Below, piece by piece: positions 35,274-42,525 of a stretch of 64,000 bases of DNA (position 1 is the first letter of the stretch; each line of letters begins with the position of its first letter). Where the stretch lies: positions 1 through 64,000 of the forward strand of contig NZ_VDMA02000014.1 of the NCBI RefSeq assembly GCF_006334915.2, written 5' to 3'. The stretch is from Microbispora catharanthi. GTDB taxonomy: Bacteria > Actinomycetota > Actinomycetes > Streptosporangiales > Streptosporangiaceae. The notes beneath the pieces are model-generated. The model searched no databases. It saw only the letters and a list, made by a program, of their open reading frames with translations, and was not told the origin of the DNA. Position numbers and translations under genes: made by a program.

Positions 35274-35750
35274 GTGCGCGCGTTGGTGGTGACGGTGTCC
35301 AACAGGGCGTCCGCGGGCGTCTACGAGGACCGCTCAGGGCCGCTGCTGGCCTCCCTCCTCGAGGAGGCGGGCTGCGACCGGGTGGACGGGCCCCGCGTGG
35401 TCCCCGACGGGGACGCCGTCGAGGCCGCGCTGCGCGAGGGCGTCGCCGAGGGCTACGACGTGATCGTCACCACGGGCGGCACCGGGGTGACGCCCCTCGA
35501 CCTCACCCCGGAGATGACCCGCCGGGTGCTGGACCGGGAGATCCCCGGCATCGCCGAGGCCATACGCCAGTTCAACCGGGAGAAGGTGCCGACGTCGATC
35601 CTGTCCCGCGGTCTCGCCGGGCAGGCCGGCAGGACGCTGGTGGTCAACCTGCCCGGGTCCTCCGGCGGCGTACGGGACGGCATGGCCGTGCTGACCACGA
35701 TCCTGGGTCACGTGGTCGATCAGATCCACGGCGGCGACCATGCCCGCTGA
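35274..35750 (+). CDS. mog: MogA/MoaB-family molybdopterin adenylyltransferase
   Basis: 158 residues; adenylates molybdopterin before metal insertion by MoeA. The motifs are VIVTTGGTGVTPLDLTPEMT and LVVNLPGSSGGVRDGMAVLT, with YEDRSGPLLASLLEEAG at the start. GTG 35274 follows the moaC stop by four bases with a GGAG overlapping that stop. It ends within the same operon, 67 bases before the acetyltransferase gene. Confidence 0.9.
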   Translation: MRALVVTVSNRASAGVYEDRSGPLLASLLEEAGCDRVDGPRVVPDGDAVEAALREGVAEGYDVIVTTGGTGVTPLDLTPEMTRRVLDREIPGIAEAIRQFNREKVPTSILSRGLAGQAGRTLVVNLPGSSGGVRDGMAVLTTILGHVVDQIHGGDHAR

Positions 35751-35817
35751 GGAGTCCGCCGAGACCGGGGCGCGTCCCGCGTGGCGCGTTGACCGCGTTC
35801 CGGTGGATGATTGACGA

Positions 35818-36459
35818 ATGGATCGACTTCGCGGCTGGCCGGCATCCATGGCCGAGGGGCCCGTCGGGCTGCGGCCGCTGCGCCTGCGTGACGTGCGGGA
35901 CTGGCGCGACACCCGGTTGCGTAACGCCGAATGGCTCCGGCCCTGGGAGCCGAGCAACCCGGAGACCCCGCTGTTCCGCACCGGTCTCGGGCCGTACGTC
36001 TCGATGGTCGGCACGCTGCGCCGCGAGGCCCGCCAGGGGCTCGCCATGCCCTGGGTCGTCACGTACGAGGGACGCTTCGCCGGGCAGCTCACCGTGGGGG
36101 CGATCGTGTGGGGGTCGGCCCGCTCCGCGCAGGTGGGCTACTGGGTCGACGGTGCGCTCGCCGGGCGGGGCATCATTCCGACGGCGCTCGCCATGGCGGT
36201 GGACCACTGCTTCTTCACGACCGGTTTACACCGGCTTGAGGCCAACATCCGGCCGGAGAACCACGCCAGCCGCAGAGTCGTGGAGAAGCTCGGGTTCCGC
36301 GAGGAGGGCATCCGCCGGCGTCAACTGCACATCGACGGCGCCTGGCGCGACCACATCTGCTACGCGCTGACCGTCGAGGACGTGCCGCGCGGACTGCTCG
36401 TCCAGTGGCGCCGCACCATGAACTCGGCCGCCCGCCGCAGCGAGTCCAGCCCCGGTTAG
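35818..36459 (+). CDS. GNAT N-acetyltransferase, RimJ-like
   Basis: 213 residues. The GNAT core reads GLRPLRLRDVRDWRDTRLRN, VGYWVDGALAGRGIIPTALA (acetyl-CoA loop with R-G-x-x), and HRLEANIRPENHASRRVVEK-LGF, the RimJ/RimL signature. It is likely to acetylate a protein N-terminus or a small molecule. The place between mog and sepX matches Rv0995 (rimJ) in mycobacteria. No ribosome-binding sequence stands out, so it is probably translated from a leaderless or coupled message. Confidence 0.85.
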   Translation: MDRLRGWPASMAEGPVGLRPLRLRDVRDWRDTRLRNAEWLRPWEPSNPETPLFRTGLGPYVSMVGTLRREARQGLAMPWVVTYEGRFAGQLTVGAIVWGSARSAQVGYWVDGALAGRGIIPTALAMAVDHCFFTTGLHRLEANIRPENHASRRVVEKLGFREEGIRRRQLHIDGAWRDHICYALTVEDVPRGLLVQWRRTMNSAARRSESSPG

Positions 36460-36846
36460 GAGACGGCGCCCGGCCGGCTGCAATCGAAGGGCAAGCCGAT
36501 CACTAGCGGGCGCTGTGATGCTCCGTGGCGGTAACCGAAACCGCGCCACGGGAGGCATCCGCATGAGGAACCGGACTCCGTCCATCGCACCCCGGCCGCC
36601 GCTGGCCCACCGGTAGCGGGTCCTCATCGCGAGCGACGCGCGTGGCCTGTGGGAACCACGGGCTCGCACGGGATCGAATTACATGAAGAGCTTTGACGAT
36701 CTCGCGACACACCGGACTGAATGCTCGTCATTCAGTGACACACAGTCCTACGGTGCGTGACGTGAACACCTCTCCGCCGACACAGGGCCACGGACGTGTT
36801 CACCATGCCCTCGGGCGCGCCCGTACGGCGGTCCGGAGGTGGCCGC
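36460..36846. other. Non-coding gap before sepX/glpR, with inverted repeat
   Basis: No gene recognised. An imperfect inverted repeat at about 36519-36564 (GATGCTCCGTGGCG with CGCCACGGGAGGCATC) can fold into a stem of about 14 bp and may end the upstream operon. The sepX leader probably lies in the last 150 bases. Confidence 0.45.
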
Positions 36847-37560
36847 ATGGGTAGCGCCCTGCTCTACCTCGCCATCGTCGTCATGTGGCTCAGCGTCCTG
36901 CTGCCCATGTGGCTGCGCCGGGACCGGCACACCGACGACGAGCTGTTCGAGGAGCAGGCGGAGGCGTTCACGCTGTCCGAGCCGCCCGCCGTGGACGACT
37001 CCGCTGAGGCCGCCGGTTCCGACGACGCTTCCGACGGCGCCTCCGGCGGCACCGGTGACGCGGACGGCGGCGACGCCGACACGGTCGTCACCCCGCCGGC
37101 CGTGTCCGCGGGCTCCGCCGATCCCGCCGCGTCCTCCGCTGCGGAGACCGTCACCCCGGACCAGATCGCGGCGGAGCGGCACGCACGGGCCCGCCGTGTC
37201 GCCGCCCACCGCCGCGCCAGGATCCTCGCCCGGCGCCGGCGGCGGCTCCTGTGGAGCATCCTGCTCGTGCTGGCCTCCGTGGTCACCGCGGCCGTCCGCG
37301 TGATGCCCTGGTGGGCCGTCGCGCCCTCGGGCGTGCTCCTCGTCGGCTATTTCGCCGTGCTGCGCGTGGCCGTACGCGCGGATAGGGAGCAGCGGGAGAA
37401 GGCCGCCCGGGCGCGGGCCGAGCACCTGCGCCGCCGGCGGGAACGCCGCCGCGCCCTGGCGGCGGCGGCCCGCGAGGCGGAGATCATCAAGTTCGAGGCG
37501 CGCAAGCGCGTCCAGGTCTTCGACCAGTACGCCGACGGGCGCCGCGCGGCCGGAGACTGA
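36847..37560 (+). CDS. SepX/GlpR-like divisome membrane protein
   Basis: 237 residues from ATG 36847, with GGAGG seven bases upstream; the frame extends to 36796. Helix one is at the N-terminus (LLYLAIVVMWLSVLLPMWL), then an acidic, disordered stretch (about residues 30-110) of the kind that binds Glp in corynebacteria, then two more helices (LLWSILLVLASVVTAAV; VAPSGVLLVGYFAVLRVAV) and a charged cytosolic tail rich in Arg/Ala (REAEIIKFEARKRVQVFDQY). The layout and synteny with galU and glp fit SepX (Streptomyces) and GlpR (Corynebacterium), which steady FtsZ rings. Assignment is by context and topology. Confidence 0.75.
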   Translation: MGSALLYLAIVVMWLSVLLPMWLRRDRHTDDELFEEQAEAFTLSEPPAVDDSAEAAGSDDASDGASGGTGDADGGDADTVVTPPAVSAGSADPAASSAAETVTPDQIAAERHARARRVAAHRRARILARRRRRLLWSILLVLASVVTAAVRVMPWWAVAPSGVLLVGYFAVLRVAVRADREQREKAARARAEHLRRRRERRRALAAAAREAEIIKFEARKRVQVFDQYADGRRAAGD

Positions 37561-37610
37561 GTCGGTGGCGCGAACACCCCGGAGAGTTTGCTAATCTAGT
37601 CGAGGTCGTT

Positions 37611-37687
37611 GGGGCTATAGCGCAGTCCGGTAGCGCACTTCGTTCGCATCGAAGGGGTCTGGGGTTCAAATCCCCATAGCTCCACCA
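37611..37687 (+). tRNA. tRNA-Ala (anticodon CGC)
   Basis: 77 bases including an encoded CCA. Acceptor GGGGCTA/TAGCTCC (one G-U pair), D-arm stems GCGC/GCGC, anticodon stem CTTCG/CGAAG with loop TTCGCAT, so the anticodon is CGC for GCG codons. T-arm TGGGG-TTCAAAT-CCCCA. The 3' 45 bases are repeated at 42150, showing that an element has entered here and regenerated the tRNA. Confidence 0.95.
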
Positions 37688-37691
37688 CGAC
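37643..37691 (+). repeat. attL: left 49-bp direct repeat in tRNA-Ala
   Basis: The last 45 bases of tRNA-Ala (from the anticodon loop to the CCA) and the four following bases are repeated perfectly at 42150-42198. The repeat starts TTCGCATCGAAGG and ends CACCACGAC; the sequences differ immediately outside. This is the usual target duplication left by a tyrosine integrase using a tRNA 3' half as core site. Confidence 0.9.
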
Positions 37692-37724
37692 AGAGGCCGG
37701 TTCCGCCCAGCGGGACCGGCCTCT
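37692..37724. terminator. Terminator after tRNA-Ala (element side)
   Basis: AGAGGCCGGTTCCGC and GCGGGACCGGCCTCT form a 15-bp stem with one G-U pair and a 3-base loop, starting five bases beyond the tRNA. The element brings its own terminator for the tRNA it restores; the other 3' copy has a different one. Confidence 0.8.
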
Positions 37725-37759
37725 CTGCTTCTCTGAGTGACTAACTGAGTGACTAAGCC

Positions 37760-38152
37760 TCACGGGGAGGCGGCGGCCTCCCAACCGTCGTACTCACCGT
37801 GGTACCGAGCAGCTAGGGCATCGAAGAGGTTGCCCGTCTCCCGTACGAAGTCGGGTGAGACCACCGCGTTTGTTTCACAGGTCACCGGCCAGCTGTCTGG
37901 GTACTCCGGGGAGGGCTTGCCGACCTCAGTACGCAAGCTGTACTCGGCACTGTCGGCATCCTTGGCGATGCTTTGAGCAGCCTCGAGAGTCGGGGCGTAC
38001 AGATAGAAGATCACGTGTCGAGGCTGCTCAAGATCGGCACCGGCCTTGACCAGCTGATTCATCACCATTAGGTCCTTGTGCTTGATCCCAAGCTGGGGTG
38101 ACCGCTCCTCCAGATCGACTTGCTCACGCTTCTTTCTCCGAAACGGCCACAT
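37760..38152 (-). CDS. RraB-domain protein (RNase E inhibitor-like)
   Basis: 130 residues. A short basic start (MWPFRRKKREQVDLEE) is followed by a single RraB-like domain: DLMVMNQLVKAGADLEQPRH, then VIFYLYAPTLEAAQSIAKDA and LFDALAARYHGEYDGWEAA, the hallmark end of the family. RraB proteins bind RNase E and slow mRNA decay in enteric bacteria; in actinobacteria the target is not proved. On an integrated element such a protein could tune host RNA decay, but this is inference. It is the gene nearest attL, on the reverse strand, downstream of the decayed integrase. Confidence 0.75.
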   Translation of the reverse strand: MWPFRRKKREQVDLEERSPQLGIKHKDLMVMNQLVKAGADLEQPRHVIFYLYAPTLEAAQSIAKDADSAEYSLRTEVGKPSPEYPDSWPVTCETNAVVSPDFVRETGNLFDALAARYHGEYDGWEAAASP

Positions 38153-38192
38153 GCGACATCCTTCGTAATCTTGGTCGGCCTGAAGATCTTAT

Positions 38193-38930
38193 TCAGTCGG
38201 AGAAAAGCTGATCCATGGCTTCAGCCCCTTCAAGGAGCACCGGGCGGAGTTGCTTGCGGTAGACGGTCTCGGTGACCTTCGTGTTGCTGTGACCCACCAG
38301 GCGCGAGATGTTCTCGATCGGCACTCCGCTGGCCGACAGCAGCGACACGAAGCTGTGCCGCATCTTCCGGGGCGTCCACTCCTTCTCGTTCAGTCCCGCC
38401 TTCTTTACCACCTTGCGGAAGGCGCGCCGTACGTTATGAGAGTCGAGAGCAGTCCCCACCGCAGAGGCGAAGACGAGGCCATGGTCCTGCCATCGGGCGC
38501 CAGCCGCTTTTGCGCGCGACGGCCTGCCGCTCACGGTGAGCTTTGAGCGCGTCCGCACAGCGCTTCGGCATGGCGAGCGTCCGGCGAGACTTCTCGGTTC
38601 TCGTGTCCCCGCCAGCCCGGACGGACCGCCACACCATGATTGACGGCGGCTCGCCCTCCAAGTCCACATGTGACCAGGTCAACGCGCGCAACTCCTCGGT
38701 CCGGGCGCCGGTCAGGAGTGAAACCACGATGTAGGCGTGCATACTCGTTCCTTCGGCCGCCGCGAGCACCGCTTCGGCTTGGTCGAGCGTGAGCGACTTC
38801 GACGGGCGCCCCTGTCTGCCCTTGGGGATCTCGCACAGCATGACCACGTTGCGCTTGACCTTGTCCCGGGCCTGAGCGCGAGAGACCGCACGGACGAGGA
38901 TCAAGCCGCCTTCGGCGGATTGCCGTGAGA
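38193..38930 (-). pseudogene. Tyrosine recombinase (integrase), frameshifted and truncated
   Basis: The reverse strand reads SLTLDQAEAVLAAAEGTSMH and LLTGARTEELRALTWSHVDL (catalytic Arg I) in one frame to about 38510, then DHGLVFASAVGTALDSHNVR, TPRKMRHSFVSLLSASGVPI (Arg/His region) and LVGHSNTKVTETVYRKQL (His/Trp position and Tyr nucleophile) in another. The frame change falls at an AAAA run (GCAAAAGCGG). The SAM-like N-terminal DNA-binding domain is missing upstream of about 38930. Its position next to attL suits an integrase that used tRNA-Ala. With these faults it should be dead, fixing the element. Confidence 0.85.
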
Positions 38931-38944
38931 AGAGGTCCGGCGGG

Positions 38945-39979
38945 GACTATTCAGGATGCCGGTCGTGCATCACGCGTACGGACCTCCCGTCTACCGCCTC
39001 GTACTCCCGCCGGTTTGGCCACGCCTCGGGCGCCCTCTCTACACCGCTTGTCGGGATGAGATCACTTTAATGTGCAGGGACGGGAGGGAAGGGCGCAAGC
39101 ACAAGAGGGGCGGCGGGCTCGACGATCCAGAGCAGAAGGCGGGCCACCAGGGGGAGGACCCGCCGGGGAAGGAATCGGCAGAGGAGAGGGCTGTTTCCAG
39201 AGCTGTCTTCCAGTGACACCGTGAGGGGGTCGAACGACGGTGGGAGGCACAGCGCAGCCAAGAAGCCATCACGGCCCGCACTCCCGAAGGGGAAAGCACG
39301 CGGACACAGGTTGTGTCTACCGCTGGGCCGCGCGCCCGCCCCGCCGGCGGGCTGCGGCTCTCCGGCCGGTCCCGCCGGCAGGCGGCGCGCACCCTGCGCC
39401 GACAAGCGGCGCGGTGTTCAACCGATGGCGGCAAAGCGGCAATGTGCGAAAAGTGATCTCTCTCCCCAAAAGGTGAACGGGTCGTTGGCCACGAGCGGCA
39501 CCACGACGCCGAAGAACCCGGAGACCACAAGGGCGACGCTGGCAGACGGAAGGAGAGAGGAAGAAGGAGCGGGAAGAGGGGGCGGGGCGGAAGGTGCAGG
39601 AGAAAGGGCCTTGGGGCGCTGCCCCAAACCCCGGGGCCTCCGACTCCGAGAGGGGGCCGCGCAGAGCTGGCGCCGTAGGTGGCTGGGCTGGAAGTCCTGA
39701 TCGCTCGCCCGCCATCGACCCAGGCAGAGCCCAGCAGCCCGGCTCCTCCAGGTCAAGCCCAGCCGTGCCAGCAGGACAACCAGCGCGCGAGGAAGGTCAC
39801 CGGGAGGCAGGTACACGCAAGGCAGGGCTTGACCCTCCGTCCCCGGCCCGCTGTCGTTTCGCGATGGGTCGACGGCAGACGAGAGATCAGGCCAGCGGAT
39901 AATGTGCGGGTCCGCACGAGCGTGGGAGAACCCGGTGGTTCGAATGCGAATTTCGGCGCAGGAGGCCGTCATAGGTCTG
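38945..39979. other. Long non-coding, purine-rich segment of the element
   Basis: I see no convincing gene in this 1 kb; open frames here have no family features. The forward strand is strongly purine-rich at about 39070-39200 and 39530-39605 (runs of A/G such as GGAAGGAGAGAGGAAGAAGG). A hairpin TTGGGGC-GCT-GCCCCAA lies at 39611-39627. It may hold the remains of the element's replication, transfer or excision control region. Confidence 0.5.
39611..39627. repeat. Perfect 7-bp hairpin with 3-base loop
   Basis: TTGGGGC-GCT-GCCCCAA, next to ACCCCGGGGCC. Similar GGGGCGCTGCCCC hairpins are common in actinomycete mobile DNA and phage intergenic regions (from memory). Confidence 0.55.
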
Positions 39980-40282
39980 ATGAGCTTGGCATTCATAGAG
40001 ATCCGCACCGTGAGTTACCGTCGCGATCCGACGCTCCTGGAGTGGATTGACGGCCCGGAGGATTACCACGAGCAGATACGGGTGATCGCCGACATATGCC
40101 ACAACTTGCCCGGAAGTCTTGGATCGCGCAGCAAGCGGCAACGGGAGCGAAGGGCCAGTGAGAGCCTGAGACTCCTTCTGCAAGGAGCAGACGACGCACA
40201 TACTCAATGGGTCCGCACCCGTCTTGACGAGCTCGGATATGACTACCACTCGTTGCTCGGGAAGCCCGATCGAGAGGTCTAA
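39980..40282 (+). CDS. Hypothetical small element protein
   Basis: About 100 residues from ATG 39980, which has AGG four bases before it; the frame is open to 39902 and other starts are possible. Soluble and charged: FIEIRTVSYRRDPTLLEWID, EDYHEQIRVIADICHNLPG, a basic patch (SRSKRQRERRASES) and an end HSLLGKPDREV. No family recognised. The spread of conserved-looking hydrophobic and aromatic positions suggests a real protein, but evidence is limited to frame and context. Confidence 0.45.
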   Translation: MSLAFIEIRTVSYRRDPTLLEWIDGPEDYHEQIRVIADICHNLPGSLGSRSKRQRERRASESLRLLLQGADDAHTQWVRTRLDELGYDYHSLLGKPDREV

Positions 40283-40556
40283 GTTGGGCACTGCCTCCGC
40301 CGAGCGGGGGCACACGCTCTCGGAAAACGCTGTCAAGCGATGGCAGCGAACGGAAGCGCTAACGCAGGTCACCTGTCATGCGAAGCGATTCGCCGCAGGT
40401 AGAGAGCGCGCGGAAATCGAACCCGGCCTACAGATCGACTGGTCCGCATCACCGCGCTCCGCCTACCTTGGATGCGTGACCAACTGCGTGCCCAAACCGG
40501 TGCTCAGCGAGGGGGCCGCGTACAGCAATCCGGCTGGTCATGATAGTCAGGGTGAC

Positions 40557-40997
40557 GTGCATGAGCATGCGGTCATTCTGAATGAGTTGGCGCAGGACAT
40601 TCGTCCGGTGTCGTGGGGTGTCGTCTGGTTCGAGGGGCTAACAGCTGAGGACCAGTTGGTCGTGCTACGCGATCTCGCCTACTACTGCATTCAGGCTGGT
40701 GCCGTCGTCGAGGATGGGCCGGAGAGTGTCCTCTTGGCGGGGATACGGGTCACCCACACTCCGGCGGTGCTGATAACGCGGGGGCGACTGGCTGAGCAAC
40801 TGGCGAAGATCATCAATTTGCCACAGGACGAGCGCGTCAAGGCATTCCGTCTTCTGGTCGCGCTTCTGGCTGTCGCGGACGGGCGCCGACGTGAGCGCTA
40901 CTGCGCAGGCGGATGCAGCCACGCATGGCACCAACTGAGGAACCGGCGCGAAACGGAACGGCCACTGCCCAATCGTAAAAGGGGTGTGGACCCCTGA
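40557..40997 (+). CDS. DUF5958 family protein
   Basis: 146 residues from GTG 40557 (AGGGTGAC just upstream); the open frame extends much further left but without family likeness. The sequence HEHAVILNELAQDIRPVSWG, VVLRDLAYYCIQAGA, THTPAVLITRGRLAEQLAKI and KAFRLLVALLAVADGRRRER matches DUF5958, a small actinobacterial family often in mobile or accessory DNA. It is helical; no function is known. The last 20 residues, after the family's usual CSHAWH end, look added. From 40998 to 41223 I see only a doubtful short frame. Confidence 0.75.
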   Translation: MHEHAVILNELAQDIRPVSWGVVWFEGLTAEDQLVVLRDLAYYCIQAGAVVEDGPESVLLAGIRVTHTPAVLITRGRLAEQLAKIINLPQDERVKAFRLLVALLAVADGRRRERYCAGGCSHAWHQLRNRRETERPLPNRKRGVDP

Positions 40998-41223
40998 GTG
41001 AGATGAACCTGGTCGACCTGGTGCTGTACAGCAACCGCTACAGCAAGGCCGCCTCACACGACCACACACCACCGGCCCGTAACTGCCTCTTCAGTAGGGC
41101 GACGAGCCCACCACGTCATGACTGGCTCCCGTTTGCAACCAGGCAGCAGAGGGACAGGGCCCTACAGAAGTTGGACCGAAGGCCGAGGCAAAATGACGGC
41201 ATAGCGCAGATTAGGACTGCTAG

Positions 41224-41514
41224 CTAGTCGAAGTCACCATCAAATTCATCTCCGTTGCCATAACTGATAGTGATGATATCGACGGCACCAATGGGAAAGC
41301 GGAGGTATACCCATAAGCCCTTACGAGGCGAAACTACTTTGATCGACCGATCAGCAGGATAATCCGCGCTATGCCAGCGTTTTTCCCAAGTCTTCTCGTC
41401 GTCCAGTGTCGAGAGAAGTTCATCGATCAATCCCCGATCGCTTACTGCGGCTCGCTCCCTCCACTCTGTGATCACACGCAGACTTTGTGGAGTGACCCGC
41501 AGCAGCTTCGCCAT
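41224..41514 (-). CDS. Toxin-like small protein of a putative TA pair
   Basis: 96 residues. It starts MAKLLRVTPQSLRVITEWRE and has a beta-rich second half (IKVVSPRKGLWVYLRFPIGA, VDIITISYGNGDEF) with a very acidic end. The size, helix-then-strands layout and place two bases after an equally small partner resemble RelE/ParE-fold or other type II toxins, but no family is recognised and no catalytic residue can be named. It would be translated from the same message as its partner. Confidence 0.5.
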   Translation of the reverse strand: MAKLLRVTPQSLRVITEWRERAAVSDRGLIDELLSTLDDEKTWEKRWHSADYPADRSIKVVSPRKGLWVYLRFPIGAVDIITISYGNGDEFDGDFD

Positions 41515-41516
41515 CG

Positions 41517-41822
41517 TTACTCCTTGAGGATCTTCCGCACCTCGTCTAGGTCGATCAACTCCTCAGGCCGCACCGGCGTTGAGGCGGCGATGCGTAGAGC
41601 CTGCCGATCCTCCGGCTTGAGGTTGACCATCAGCTCAACACTGTCCGCGAATGTGATGAGGTGGTCAACGTTAGATGTTTGTCTGAAGGCGGCTATTGCA
41701 CTGTAGAGGTTACGGAAGACCTCACGGCGCTCCGCGTCACTCAATTCGTCATAGACCATTAATGCGCGAGAGATGTCCAAATCTTCACTCTCGGCACCCA
41801 GAGGGATATTTACATCTGCCAC
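41517..41822 (-). CDS. Antitoxin-like small acidic protein of a putative TA pair
   Basis: 101 residues, acidic and helical: MADVNIPLGAESEDLDISRA, MVYDELSDAERREVFRNLYS, LRIAASTPVRPEELIDLDEV, ending RKILKE. It precedes the toxin-like gene by two bases, the usual antitoxin-first order. No DNA-binding ribbon or helix-turn-helix is evident. The gap between this gene and attR (41823-42149) holds no gene I can support. Confidence 0.5.
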   Translation of the reverse strand: MADVNIPLGAESEDLDISRALMVYDELSDAERREVFRNLYSAIAAFRQTSNVDHLITFADSVELMVNLKPEDRQALRIAASTPVRPEELIDLDEVRKILKE

Positions 41823-42149
41823 ATTGATCTCCCCGTGACGACTAACGGCTCTCGCTCACCATAAGGGGACGCGCTGCATGATCGGGGCGGGACAACCAAA
41901 TTGGCAAGATTCGGCGACCTCCCAGTGCTCCGCTGGCGGAGCCGGTCCAGCCTGGTTCCGCCCGGGCGAAGATCCCTAACCAGTCGTAGCGTCGAGCAAG
42001 GCAAGCCCCCCGATCTCCAGGCACGCGAGGGAAGGTGACTAACTGGGTGACGACCGGCACGAACAACCACGGCCTTACGCGAACGACAATGAACGGTCTT
42101 GGCAGCTCAGGCAGCACCTTCCTCCAGATCGCATCACCCGCGAATTGGC

Positions 42150-42198
42150 TTCGCATCGAAGGGGTCTGGGGTTCAAATCCCCATAGCTCCACCACGAC
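42150..42198 (+). repeat. attR: right 49-bp direct repeat (tRNA-Ala 3' half)
   Basis: A perfect copy of 37643-37691: the anticodon-loop-to-CCA half of tRNA-Ala plus four bases. No tRNA 5' half precedes it, so it is not a gene. It sets the right edge of a 4.5-kb integrated element. Confidence 0.9.
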
Positions 42199-42200
42199 GA

Positions 42201-42234
42201 AGGCCCGTCAGGTGATCCACCTGGCGGGCCTTTT
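42201..42234 (+). terminator. Rho-independent terminator, original tRNA-Ala terminator
   Basis: AGGCCCGTCAGGTG and CACCTGGCGGGCCT form a 14-bp stem with one G-U pair and a 3-base loop, followed by TTTT. It lies just after attR, so before insertion it would have ended the tRNA transcript. Confidence 0.85.
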
Positions 42235-42525
42235 CGCTGCTCGGGAGCCGGATGCCACCTGCGGCTAGCGCTCTGTCAACGCCCCTGAAGGTGAGTGGGA
42301 AGCCTGGTTTCCCGCGCCTTGGTCGGCCGGCGCCGGCTGGAGGCCGAGGAGAGCAGGGCCGCGGTCGGCGGCTGTCTCCCGTGGAGTCACGTGGAGGAGA
42401 CGCGGAGGAACCCTTGGTGTTCCACAGGAGATGCGGGCAGGGCCTTGACGCTCCGTGGAGATTGAGGGGTCGCCTCTTTCCCGGCCCTTTCCGCCCCATG
42501 TGGTCCACTGGCCGGAGGGGACAGG

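Noticed and set aside
41003-41227. 75-codon frame after the DUF5958 gene
   Set aside because: No domain, basic and low-complexity end; it could be real but I cannot support it.
42150-42198. Second tRNA-Ala gene
   Set aside because: Only the 3' half is present; there is no acceptor 5' strand or D-arm. It is attR.
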